From: Sphingopyxis sp. JAI108
Lineage (GTDB): Bacteria > Pseudomonadota > Alphaproteobacteria > Sphingomonadales > Sphingomonadaceae
Assembly: GCF_013410105.1 (NCBI RefSeq)
Contig: NZ_JACCCJ010000001.1
Location: 1,922,001-1,986,000 of the forward strand
Direction: 5' to 3'
DNA length: 64,000 nucleotides
Below the pieces are notes generated by a model, which saw only the letters and a list, made by a program, of their open reading frames with translations, had not been told where the DNA came from and ran no database searches. Position numbers and translations under genes: made by a program. This document shows positions 46,417 to 55,191 of this stretch, in pieces (within the stretch, counting starts at the first letter, position 1; each line of letters opens with the position of its first letter).

Positions 46417-49400
46417 ATGCGCAAGACCTTGCTGGCCTCCACATGCTTGGCCACCCTCCTTTCGACCGCCGCCCATGCCGAAACGACGATCACCACCGCG
46501 ACGACGGCTCCGGTACGCACCTCGACCATCAAATCCGGCGCGCCCGACGATATCAAGATCACCTCGGCGGGGTCGATCAAGCCGACCGTCACCGGGCCGG
46601 CGGTCACGATCGACAGCAACCACAAGGTCGTCAACGAAGGCACGATCGAGTTCACCAATGTCGATGGCGCGACGGGCATTCTGGCGGGTGCCGGCACGTC
46701 GGGCGGCATCACGAACAGCGCCAGCGGCAAGATCACCATCGGCGAAACCTATGCCGCGACCGACATCGACAAAGACGGCGACCTCGACGGCGCATTCGCG
46801 ATCGGCAGCAACCGCGTCGGCATCGCGACCGCGGGCGCCTTTAACGGCAACATCGTCAATTCAGGCGCGATCGCGATCGAGGGCAATGACTCCGCGGGCA
46901 TCCGGCTCGGCGGCCCGCTGACCGGCAATTTCACCAACGACGGAACGATCAGCGTGCTCGGCGATCGTGCGCTCGGCGTCGGCCTGCAGGATGTGACCGG
47001 CAACGTCCGGCTGGCCGGCACGATCTCGGCCACCGGCGTCGATGCGATCGGCGCCCGCCTTGGCGGCGACGTCACCGGCTCGCTCGTCGTCCAGGGCAAT
47101 ATCACCGCCACCGGCTACCGCTTCACGACGCCGCCGAGCGATCCGTCGAAACTGGATGCCGACGACCTGTTGATTGGCGGCAGCGCGCTGTCGGTCGAGG
47201 GCGATGTGACCGGCGGCATAATTCTGGCGGTCGCGCCCAAGGACGCCAAGCCCGACGACAAGGATGAGGACAAGGACGGGATCGAGGACGCCAAGGAAGG
47301 TAACGCCGTGGTGCGCTCCTTCGGTTCGGCGGCGGCGATCAGCATCGGTTCGGCCGACCGCGACGTCGCGATCGGCGCTGTCCCGGGCACCGGCACCGGC
47401 CTTGGCTTCATCATCGACGGCGCCGTGCTCGGTAACGGCCTTTACGCCGGCAAGGACGGCAACGCGATCCAGATCGGCGGCCTTGGCGGCGCGGTCACCA
47501 TCGCCGGCGGCATCGGTATCGGCGGCACCGGAAGCGTCGCCGCGCAGTCGAAGGACAAGGCCGCCACGGCCATCCGCATCGGCAGCGGCGCGACGACCCC
47601 CGAAATCCGCAACGCGGGCAAGATCGAGGCGACGACCGGCGGCAAGGCTGCGGACGCGGTCGCGACGGCGGTGCTGATCGAAGCTGGCGGCGACGTTCCG
47701 CTGATCCGCAACAGCGGCACGATCACCGCCAAGACCGGCGGTGACGGCGGTATCGCGCGCGGCATCGTCGATCTGTCGGGCAATGTCGACACGGTCGAGA
47801 ACAGCGGCACGATCAGCGCGACGGGCGCGCTCGCCTCGTCCGACCGCAACATCGCGATCGACCTGTCGGCGAACAACGGCGGTGCGACCGTGAAGCAGAC
47901 CGCGGTCGCCTCGACCGCTACCGCACCCAGCATCGTCGGCGATGTCCGCTTCGGCGGAGGCAACGACGTGTTCGACATCGCCGACGGTTCGGTGAAGGGG
48001 AACAGCTTCTTCGGCACCGGCAACAACAAGCTCGCGCTGTCGGGCGATGCGACCTACGCCGGCAATGCCCGCTTCGGTGCCGGCAACGATACGATGACGC
48101 TGGCCGGAACGTCGAAGTTCACCGGGCTCGCCGATTTCGGCGGGGGCACCGACACGCTGACGATCGGCGGCACGTCGATCTTCTCGGGCACGCTCGCCAA
48201 TTCGCAAGGGCTCGCGGTTTCGGTTGCCGGCGGTGCCTTCGACGTCAGCGGCGCGGCCACCATCTCCTCGCTGGCGATCACCGACGAAGGCACGCTTGCG
48301 GTGATGCTCGACAACGGCGCGACGGGGACGGCGCTCCAGGTGACGGGCAACGCCAGCTTCGGCGAAGATTCCAAACTCGCGCTCAGATTGTCGAGCATCG
48401 AGCAGGCCGAGGGCGAGCATGTCGTCCTGACCGCCGGCACGCTGACCGGCGCCGATAACCTCACCGCCTCGCAGACGCTGCTGCCCTTCCTTTACAAGGG
48501 TACGTTGACCTCGAACGCCACGCAGCTCATCGTCGATGTGTCGCGCAAGAGCACCTCAGAGCTCGGCCTCAATCGTTCGGAAAGCGGCGCGTTCGACGCG
48601 GTGCTCGACGCTGTCGTCAGCGACGAGAAGATCGAGGATGTCTTCCTCGGCATCACCGACGGCGACCAGTTCCGCAATCAACTCGGCCAGATGCTCCCCG
48701 AGCATGAGGGCGGCGTGTTCGAGACCGTCACCTCGGGCTCGCGGGCGCTGTCGCGCTATCTCCAGGACCCCAGCGCGCCCTATCAGGATGAGGGCAAATG
48801 GGGCTATTGGGTCAACCAGGCCGTCTGGGGCACCTCGAAGAGCGTCGGCGACACCGCGAGCTATGACGTCAGCGGCTGGGGCATCTCGCTTGGTGCCGAA
48901 ATCGAAAGCGACGTCGGCAATTTCGGCGGTTCGGTCGCCTACCTCAGCGGCAAGGACGGCAACGGCAGCAACGCCAACGAAGTCAGCACGAGCCAGTTCG
49001 AAGGCGCGCTGCACTGGCGCCTGCGCTCAGACGGCTTCATGGCCAACGCCCGCGTCTCGGGTGCGCCGGTCAGCCTGAAGGGCACGCGCATCTTCCGCGC
49101 CGAAAGCGGCGCCGAGGACATCGAGAAGACGATGAAGGGCAAGTGGGACGCGACGCTTTGGTCGGCCTCGGGCTCGGTCGCCTACGACACTCGCGTCGGC
49201 GGCCTCACCCTCCGCCCGATGGTCGCGGTCGACTATTACAAGCTGAAGGAAGACGGTTACCAGGAAACGGGCGGTGGTGACGCGCTCGACCTCACCGTCC
49301 TGAGCCGCGATAGCGACGAACTCGCGGTGTCGGGGACGATGACACTCGGTCTCGAATTCGGCGGCGCCGACGAATATGACGGCTGGACGCGCTTCGAACT

Positions 49401-49632
49401 CGAAGGTGGTCGCCGTCAAATCGTCAGCGGCATGCTTGGCGCGACGACCGCATCTTTCAAGGACGGCACGCCCTTCACCCTTGTTCCCGACGATCGCACG
49501 AGCGGCTGGGTCGGCCGTTTCCGCGGCGTCGCCGGCAATTCGGCCTTCCAGTTCGCCGGCGAAGTCTCCGCGGAAGAGCAGCAAAGCCATGTCGGCTGGG
49601 CCTTCCGTGCGAGCCTGCGGGTCGGTCTCTAG
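46417..49632 (+). CDS. Autotransporter (type Va) with long beta-helix passenger
   Basis: Self-exporting outer-membrane protein of 1071 residues. Start at 46417 after AAGAGG; signal peptide MRKTLLASTCLATLLSTAAHA. The passenger (~25-760) is Gly/Asn/Thr/Ser-rich with many short beta-helix turns (NSGAIAIEGNDSAGIRLGG). It has an Asp-rich insert DDKDEDKDGIED near residue 286 and four tandem repeats of the GGGNDVFDI / GAGNDTMTL type (47940-48190). The last ~290 residues form the autotransporter barrel, from KWGYWVNQAVWGTSKS to the end. No protease or lipase motif is visible, so adhesion or surface coating is the best guess. Confidence 0.9.
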   Translation: MRKTLLASTCLATLLSTAAHAETTITTATTAPVRTSTIKSGAPDDIKITSAGSIKPTVTGPAVTIDSNHKVVNEGTIEFTNVDGATGILAGAGTSGGITNSASGKITIGETYAATDIDKDGDLDGAFAIGSNRVGIATAGAFNGNIVNSGAIAIEGNDSAGIRLGGPLTGNFTNDGTISVLGDRALGVGLQDVTGNVRLAGTISATGVDAIGARLGGDVTGSLVVQGNITATGYRFTTPPSDPSKLDADDLLIGGSALSVEGDVTGGIILAVAPKDAKPDDKDEDKDGIEDAKEGNAVVRSFGSAAAISIGSADRDVAIGAVPGTGTGLGFIIDGAVLGNGLYAGKDGNAIQIGGLGGAVTIAGGIGIGGTGSVAAQSKDKAATAIRIGSGATTPEIRNAGKIEATTGGKAADAVATAVLIEAGGDVPLIRNSGTITAKTGGDGGIARGIVDLSGNVDTVENSGTISATGALASSDRNIAIDLSANNGGATVKQTAVASTATAPSIVGDVRFGGGNDVFDIADGSVKGNSFFGTGNNKLALSGDATYAGNARFGAGNDTMTLAGTSKFTGLADFGGGTDTLTIGGTSIFSGTLANSQGLAVSVAGGAFDVSGAATISSLAITDEGTLAVMLDNGATGTALQVTGNASFGEDSKLALRLSSIEQAEGEHVVLTAGTLTGADNLTASQTLLPFLYKGTLTSNATQLIVDVSRKSTSELGLNRSESGAFDAVLDAVVSDEKIEDVFLGITDGDQFRNQLGQMLPEHEGGVFETVTSGSRALSRYLQDPSAPYQDEGKWGYWVNQAVWGTSKSVGDTASYDVSGWGISLGAEIESDVGNFGGSVAYLSGKDGNGSNANEVSTSQFEGALHWRLRSDGFMANARVSGAPVSLKGTRIFRAESGAEDIEKTMKGKWDATLWSASGSVAYDTRVGGLTLRPMVAVDYYKLKEDGYQETGGGDALDLTVLSRDSDELAVSGTMTLGLEFGGADEYDGWTRFELEGGRRQIVSGMLGATTASFKDGTPFTLVPDDRTSGWVGRFRGVAGNSAFQFAGEVSAEEQQSHVGWAFRASLRVGL

Positions 49633-49655
49633 CCCCCCGGGGCCGACCCTGCCCG

Positions 49656-49694
49656 CAAGGGGGAAGCGTTACCCCTACCCATGCTTCCCCCTTG
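49656..49694 (+). terminator. Stem-loop after the autotransporter
   Basis: Twelve-base stem CAAGGGGGAAGC / GCTTCCCCCTTG around a 15-base loop, 24 bases after the stop. No T-run follows, so it is either a weak terminator or a 3'-stabilising structure. Confidence 0.6.
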
Positions 49695-49868
49695 CCTAGG
49701 CAGAAACGAATGACGAAACAGATGCTTGCACTGCCCAACTCCGTTTTCCCCGCACCGCAGTTGCGCGGTGGAGCCTGGACGCTATATGACGGCGTCATCG
49801 GGGGGACGTATGGCGCGGGGCGAAGCGGCGCTGACCGACGGAAGATGGCGTTCCAAAGCAAGCAATCC

Positions 49869-50390
49869 ATGACCAAGTCGCGAGATCGAACCGACGCCGC
49901 CCAAGGCATCGAAGGCGTGTTGCTTGCCAACCGCGACCGCATCGTGCGCTTTCTGGAAGTTCGCGGTGCGGGCGACAGTGCCGAGGATCTGTTTCAGGAC
50001 CTTTGGATGCGACTGACCGACCGGCGCACCGGACCGATTTCGGACCCCCTTCCCTATGTCATGCGCGCGGCGAACAATCTGATGCTCGACCGCTACCGTT
50101 CGGTGCGCCAGAGCGAGCTTCGCGACAAGGCATGGGGCGAAGCGTCGGCGGCGCAAAGCCCGTCGAGCGAAAGCGCGATGATTTCGCGCGAGCAGCTGGC
50201 GCTCGTTGAATCCGCGATTGCCGCGACGGGCGAGCGCCCCGCCAGGATTTTCAGGCGTTTTCGTGTCGATGGCGTTCACCAACGCGATATCGCCGGCGAA
50301 ATGGGGGTCAGCCTGAGCACCGTCGAAGCCGATCTGCGCAAAGTCTATGCAAAGCTCGCCGAAATCCGGAGGCAGTTCGATGCAGGTTGA
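49869..50390 (+). CDS. ECF sigma factor, FecI type
   Basis: Extracytoplasmic-function sigma factor, about 173 residues from the ATG at 49869; an ATG at 49845 with a closer GGAAG is an alternative. Region 2 includes AEDLFQDLWMRLTDR and the -10-binding segment YVMRAANNLMLDRYRS. Region 4 has the helix-turn-helix VHQRDIAGEMGVSLSTVEADLRKVYAKL. It should direct transcription of the adjacent TonB receptor gene when FecR is signalled. The stop overlaps the FecR start by 11 bases. Confidence 0.88.
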   Translation: MTKSRDRTDAAQGIEGVLLANRDRIVRFLEVRGAGDSAEDLFQDLWMRLTDRRTGPISDPLPYVMRAANNLMLDRYRSVRQSELRDKAWGEASAAQSPSSESAMISREQLALVESAIAATGERPARIFRRFRVDGVHQRDIAGEMGVSLSTVEADLRKVYAKLAEIRRQFDAG

Positions 50391-51318
50391 CCCGACGAAC
50401 GCCGAGGCGCGCGCGATCGACTGGCTGGTTCGCCAGCGTGATCCGGACTTCACCGATTGGGACGGCTTTGCCGACTGGCTGGCCGAAGACAGCGCTCACG
50501 CCGCGATTTACGACGCGGTCGCGAGTCTCGACTGCGACCTTGACGCATTGCCGCCCGCGCCCGCCCCCTCGGTCACGATGGTCCCCGACGCGCCCGCACG
50601 CCGCCACCCGTCGCGGCGGACCTGGTTCGGCGGCGCGGTCGCAGCGGCGCTGGTCGGCGCGATCAGCCTGTCGAGCCTGGGCCTGTTTGGCAATGACGGC
50701 CGGATCGAGACGCTCGCGGGCGAGCATCGCACCGTCGAACTCGCCGACGGGTCGAAGATAGAGATCAACGGCGCTTCGGTGGTCGAAATCGACGAGGATC
50801 GTCCGCGCTTCGCCCGGCTCGAATCGGGCGAGGCGATGTTCCATATCGTGCACCGCGACCAGGATCCCTTTGTGGTCGAGACAGGCGGCGCAAAGATCGT
50901 CGATCTTGGCACGGCGTTCAATGTCGTGCGCCGCGATCGCCAGACATCGGTGGCGGTGTCCGAAGGCATCGTTCTCTATAACCCCGATCGCGACAATGTC
51001 CGGCTCGTCGCGGGCAAGGGCATCGAGGCGCGCGACGGCGACAGCCGCCCGCCAGCGGTGAGGGATGTCGATGTCGCGAATGTCGGCGGCTGGCGTAGCG
51101 GCCTTCTGGTCTATAACGGCACGCCGCTCGCCATCGTCGCCGAGGATCTGAAGCGCACCGCCGGGATGCAGGTGAGCATTGCGCCGGATGCGAGCGACCT
51201 GTCGTTCCGTGGCGCGCTGATCATCGACAAGAACCGCGACCGAACGATCGCCGACCTTGCCGCGCTGTCGGGCACGAAGGCTGCTCGGCAAGGTGATGGA
51301 TGGATATTGACCCGCTGA
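50380..51318 (+). CDS. FecR-type anti-sigma factor
   Basis: Transmembrane regulator that holds the ECF factor until the receptor binds its ligand. 312 residues, start after GGAGG inside the sigma gene. N-terminal DUF4880-like domain (AIDWLVRQRDPDFTDWDGFADWLAEDSAHAAIYD), one membrane helix near 85-102, then the FecR domain (LAGEHRTVELADGSKIEINGAS, VETGGAKIVDLGTAFNV) and a short STN-like C-terminus. 2 bases separate it from the receptor. Confidence 0.92.
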   Translation: MQVDPTNAEARAIDWLVRQRDPDFTDWDGFADWLAEDSAHAAIYDAVASLDCDLDALPPAPAPSVTMVPDAPARRHPSRRTWFGGAVAAALVGAISLSSLGLFGNDGRIETLAGEHRTVELADGSKIEINGASVVEIDEDRPRFARLESGEAMFHIVHRDQDPFVVETGGAKIVDLGTAFNVVRRDRQTSVAVSEGIVLYNPDRDNVRLVAGKGIEARDGDSRPPAVRDVDVANVGGWRSGLLVYNGTPLAIVAEDLKRTAGMQVSIAPDASDLSFRGALIIDKNRDRTIADLAALSGTKAARQGDGWILTR

Positions 51319-51320
51319 CC

Positions 51321-53813
51321 ATGCACCCGCGCCTTTCCTTTGCTGCGGCAGCAATTGCGCTGTGTCTGCCCACGCAGGCGCTGGCGGCGGAGGAACGCGC
51401 GTTCAACGTGCCGAAAGGCAGCCTGTCTGCGGCGCTTCCGTTGATCAGCCGGCAGGCGGGCGTCAGCATCAGCGTCGCCGATGCGAAGCTCTGGCGCGCG
51501 CGCGTCAAACCGGTGCGCGGGCGGATGAGCGTCGAAAGGGCGATCCAGCGCCTGCTCGACGGTTCCGATGCGCGCGCGGTGCGGGTCAGCGCGACGAGCT
51601 GGCGCATCGAACGGCGCCCCGTCCCGGCGCGCGTCACGAGAGCCGCACCTCCGCCAGGACCGGCGCCGCAGCCGCGGGCTCGCGAGCCGTCGAACCACAT
51701 GATCGCAGCGGCAGCCGACGAGATCATCGTCACCGCGTCGAAGACCGACCTTCCGCATTCGCATTTCGCCGGCGTCGTCACCCAATTGGATGGCGGCGAT
51801 TTGGCGTTTGGCGGCGAGCGCGGGATGGATTCGATCCTCTCGCGCACGGCGACCGTTTCTTCGACCCATCTGGGTTCGGGGCGCAACAAGCTGTTCATCC
51901 GGGGCATCGCCGATTCGAGCTTCACCGGCCCGACGCAATCGACCGTTGGCCAGTATTTCGGCGATATCCGCCTCAGTTACAATGCGCCCGACCCCGACCT
52001 GCGGCTGTACGACATCGACAATGTCGAAATCCTCGAAGGACCGCAGGGCACGCTCTATGGCGCCGGATCGCTCGGCGGCATCATCCACGTCGTGCCGAAA
52101 GCGCCCGATCCGCGCGCGATGACCGTCCAGGCTATCGCCGGCCTGTCGATCACCCAGCATGGCGATCCCGGCGGCGACATAGCGGCGATCGCCAACCTGC
52201 CGGTGGGCGAGGACGGCCATGCCCTGCGCCTCGTCGGCTATATGCTGACCGACGGCGGCTATATCGACAATCCACTGCGCGGGCAGAACGACGTCAACAG
52301 GGTCCATGTCCGCGGCGGAAGGGGCACGTTCCGCCTCGAAGCCGGCGACGGCTGGACGATCGATTTCGGCGGCATATATCAGGCGATCACCTCCGACGAC
52401 GCGCAATATGCCGACAAGGACGCGCCGCCGCTGACCCGCGCCTCGATGGTCGAGCAGAACGCGACCGCGCGTTACGGCATGGGCACGATCGTCGTGATGA
52501 AGGATTGGGGCGATCTGTATTTCCAGTCGTCCAACGCGTTCATCGACCATCGACTCTTCGAACGGTTCGACGCGAGCCTTCCCGAATCCAGACGCGGCGA
52601 CGGACAGGACGCCGGCGTCGCCGTGGGCGCGGTCGATGTCGAACGCCTCTTCGCGCCGATCGAGATCACGCCGATGGCCGACGTGCCGCGCGTGCTCGAC
52701 CAGCATAACGACACGCGCATGTTCGTCAGCGAGAACCGCCTGTCCCGGCCCTATCATGACGGGCTCGGCTGGGTGGTGGGCGCGAGCTTCATTCGCAACC
52801 GCGCGCGGCAGGACCGCGATTATGGTTATGGTCCGCTGCGCGCGGTCCTGCCCGGCGTGACCAACCGGATCACCGAGGTCACCGGCTATGCCGAAGCGAC
52901 CGTCGAAATCATGCCCGACCTGGTTGCCTCGGGGGGCCTCCGCCTGTCGCACGCCCGGCTGGGCGGCGAGGCCGAAGGCGTGTCCTTCGCTTTGGCCGAA
53001 GCGAACCGGGCGACGACCGCATCGCGCGACGAAACGGACCTCCTGCCCTCGGTCTCGCTGCTTGCGACGCCGCTCGACAATGTCAGGCTCTATGCGCGTT
53101 ATCAGGAAGGTTTCCGACCCGGTGGCCTTGCCGTCGACGGGAATTTCGTCCGGCGCTTCCTGAACGACAAGGTCCGCACATGGGAAGCGGGGATGCGGTT
53201 CGGCGACAGGGGCCGAAGCCTGCTCGACGCCAGCGTTTCGATCTCGCACAGCCGATGGCACAATATCCAGGCGGACTTCATCGACAGTAGCGGCTTTCCG
53301 ACGACGGCCAATATCGGCAATGGCCGCATCACCAGCCTGTCCGGCGCCGTCGCGATGCGACCGACCGCCGCGCTGACCTTTGAACTCGGCGCGGTCTACA
53401 ACCACAGCCGCGTCGACGATCTTTCGCCCCAGATATTGCCCGTGTTCGCGGCAACGCCCGCGCGGCTCGGGCGGATCCCCAATGTCGCGAGCCACGCTGT
53501 GCGCGGGTCGGTGAACTACGCCACCGTGATCGGTGACGAGGATTTCCGCGTGAACGGCTGGGCGAACTATGTCGGGCCGTCGCGCCTCGGAATCGGCCCG
53601 GTGCTTGGCGAAAGCCAGGGCGACTATGTCGATACCGGGCTCGCCATGCGGGTGGGTAACGAACGCCGAGGCCTCTCGCTGACGCTCACCAATCTGTTCG
53701 ATTCGCGCGGCAACCGCTTTTCGCTGGGGACGCCGTTCCTCGAAGGCAACGAAGGCTTCCTTACACCGTTGCGCCCGCGCACACTCCGGATCGCGGTGGA
53801 CGTCGCATATTAG
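51321..53813 (+). CDS. TonB-dependent receptor with STN signalling domain
   Basis: Outer-membrane receptor of 830 residues that imports a ligand using TonB energy and signals through FecR. Signal peptide to about residue 22, STN domain ~25-85 (FNVPKGSLSAALPLISRQAGVSIS), a Pro-rich linker, a TonB box-like IIVTAS, the plug (VEILEGPQGTLYGAGSLGGIIHVVPK) and a 22-strand barrel ending in Tyr. The ATG at 51321 gives the cleanest leader. Ligand unknown; FecA-like signalling receptors often take iron chelates, but sphingomonads also use them for sugars and aromatics. Confidence 0.92.
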   Translation: MHPRLSFAAAAIALCLPTQALAAEERAFNVPKGSLSAALPLISRQAGVSISVADAKLWRARVKPVRGRMSVERAIQRLLDGSDARAVRVSATSWRIERRPVPARVTRAAPPPGPAPQPRAREPSNHMIAAAADEIIVTASKTDLPHSHFAGVVTQLDGGDLAFGGERGMDSILSRTATVSSTHLGSGRNKLFIRGIADSSFTGPTQSTVGQYFGDIRLSYNAPDPDLRLYDIDNVEILEGPQGTLYGAGSLGGIIHVVPKAPDPRAMTVQAIAGLSITQHGDPGGDIAAIANLPVGEDGHALRLVGYMLTDGGYIDNPLRGQNDVNRVHVRGGRGTFRLEAGDGWTIDFGGIYQAITSDDAQYADKDAPPLTRASMVEQNATARYGMGTIVVMKDWGDLYFQSSNAFIDHRLFERFDASLPESRRGDGQDAGVAVGAVDVERLFAPIEITPMADVPRVLDQHNDTRMFVSENRLSRPYHDGLGWVVGASFIRNRARQDRDYGYGPLRAVLPGVTNRITEVTGYAEATVEIMPDLVASGGLRLSHARLGGEAEGVSFALAEANRATTASRDETDLLPSVSLLATPLDNVRLYARYQEGFRPGGLAVDGNFVRRFLNDKVRTWEAGMRFGDRGRSLLDASVSISHSRWHNIQADFIDSSGFPTTANIGNGRITSLSGAVAMRPTAALTFELGAVYNHSRVDDLSPQILPVFAATPARLGRIPNVASHAVRGSVNYATVIGDEDFRVNGWANYVGPSRLGIGPVLGESQGDYVDTGLAMRVGNERRGLSLTLTNLFDSRGNRFSLGTPFLEGNEGFLTPLRPRTLRIAVDVAY

Positions 53814-53847
53814 CGAATATCGGTAAGGGGTTGGTATCTGCTACAGC

Positions 53848-53869
53848 CCTCTCCCCTGAAGGGGAGAGG
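53848..53869. terminator. Hairpin after the TonB receptor
   Basis: Stem CCTCTCCCC / GGGGAGAGG with a TGAA loop, between the convergent receptor and acyl-CoA dehydrogenase genes. Only a short A-run follows, so termination strength is uncertain. Confidence 0.6.
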
Positions 53870-53940
53870 CCAAAACCCTTCAATGTCTCCGGCCGGTCGC
53901 GCTCATCGATGCCCCTCCCCGCCAGAAGAGGGACTACCGG

Positions 53941-55080
53941 TCAATCCGCGAGCACGATCCGCTCATAGCGCTCCATATGGAAGTCGGCGCTGCCGAACTG
54001 CCCCTCGATCATCGTAGCCCGCTTGAAATAATGGCCGATCGCCAGTTCCTGCGTGATGCCGATGCCGCCGTGGGTCTGGATCGCATTCTGTCCGACGAAT
54101 TTCGCGCCGCGCGCGACCTTGTTCTTCGCCGCCGAGACCGCCGCCTTGCGCTCATCGGCAGGCAGGCCGAGCTTCAGCGTCGCCATGATCGTCATCGAAC
54201 GGGCCTGTTCGACCTCCATGAACATGTCGACCATGCGGTGCTGCAGAACCTGGAACTTCGCGATCGGCACGCCGAACTGCTTGCGCTGCTGTGTATATTC
54301 GAGCGTGCCTTCGTGCAGTTTCTGCATCACGCCAGTCGCCTCGGCGCAGACCGCGACGGTCGCTTCGTCGACGATCTGTTCGATCAGCGGCAGGCCCGTC
54401 CCCTCGCCCCCGAGCAGCGCTTCGCCGGGAATAGCGACATTCTCGAAATAGATTTCCGAGGCGCGGCTGCCGTCGACGGTCGGATAATCACGGCGCACGA
54501 TGCCGGGCAGGTTGGCGTCGATCAGGAACAGCGACACGCCATCCTTGTCGCGCTGACCGCCGCCGGTGCGCGCGGTGACGAGCAGGTGCGTCGCCCAGGG
54601 CGCGGCATAGACGACACCCTTGTGACCGTTCAGCACATAGCCGGCGCCGTCCTTTTTGGCGGTCGTGCGAAGGTTGGCGAGGTCGTAACGCCCCTGAGGT
54701 TCGGCATAGGCGAAAGCGACGATTACATTGCCCGCGATGATCTCCGGGATCATCGCGTCGGCCTGCGCGCCGCCGACGGCCTTCAGGGCGCCCCCCGCGA
54801 TGACGACGGTCGGCAGATAGGGCTCGATCCCGATGACCTTGCCCAATTCCTCCATCACGATCGCGTTTTCAAGCGCGCCCCCGCCGAGCCCGCCATGCTC
54901 CTCGGCAAAGGGCGCGCCAAGCATGCCGAGTTCCTGCGCGAGCGCGGTCCAGATCGCGGGATCGCGGCCCGTGTCGCTGCCGGTGAACTTCTGTCGCGTC
55001 TCGAAATCATAGGTATCGCCGAGGAAGCGCGACAGCGTGTCACGGATCATGTCCTGTGTTTCGGTGTAAGTGAAATCCAT
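53941..55080 (-). CDS. Acyl-CoA dehydrogenase (small partner of a pair)
   Basis: FAD-dependent acyl-CoA dehydrogenase, 379 residues, start MDFTYTETQDMIRDTLSRFL at 55080. N-terminal helical domain ~1-110, beta domain with FAYAEPQGRYDL and VLNGHKGVVYAAPWATHLLVTA, and the C-terminal helical domain with QTHGGIGITQELAIGHYFKR. It is the second of two adjacent ACAD genes read leftward, an arrangement often seen for alpha2beta2 heterotetrameric enzymes of sterol or branched-chain substrates; that is an inference. Confidence 0.9.
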   Translation of the reverse strand: MDFTYTETQDMIRDTLSRFLGDTYDFETRQKFTGSDTGRDPAIWTALAQELGMLGAPFAEEHGGLGGGALENAIVMEELGKVIGIEPYLPTVVIAGGALKAVGGAQADAMIPEIIAGNVIVAFAYAEPQGRYDLANLRTTAKKDGAGYVLNGHKGVVYAAPWATHLLVTARTGGGQRDKDGVSLFLIDANLPGIVRRDYPTVDGSRASEIYFENVAIPGEALLGGEGTGLPLIEQIVDEATVAVCAEATGVMQKLHEGTLEYTQQRKQFGVPIAKFQVLQHRMVDMFMEVEQARSMTIMATLKLGLPADERKAAVSAAKNKVARGAKFVGQNAIQTHGGIGITQELAIGHYFKRATMIEGQFGSADFHMERYERIVLAD

Positions 55081-55101
55081 TGTTCTAATCCTCGATTTCA
55101 T

Positions 55102-55180
55102 CGTCATCCCGGCGAACGCCGGGATCTCGCCGCCGCGTCGTGGCGAGAGGCCGAGATCCCGGCGTTCGCCGGGATGACGT
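55102..55180. repeat. Intergenic palindromic repeat, CGTCATCCCGGCG type
   Basis: Left unit CGTCATCCCGGCGAACGCCGGGAT and right unit ATCCCGGCGTTCGCCGGGATGACG are each palindromic and pair with each other over a short spacer. Related in layout to the 5126-5206 element but with a different core. It sits between two acyl-CoA dehydrogenase genes. Confidence 0.85.
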
Positions 55181-55191
55181 CAATTATGTGA

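Noticed and set aside
47115..48464. RTX toxin or serralysin-type calcium repeats
   Set aside because: The GxGND repeats do not keep the nine-residue GGxGxDxUx period, and the protein has an N-terminal signal and C-terminal autotransporter barrel rather than a type I secretion tail.
51111..53495. A 794-codon open frame antisense to the FecR and TonB receptor genes
   Set aside because: Same GC-driven pattern; the plus strand holds an intact FecR and receptor with clear motifs.
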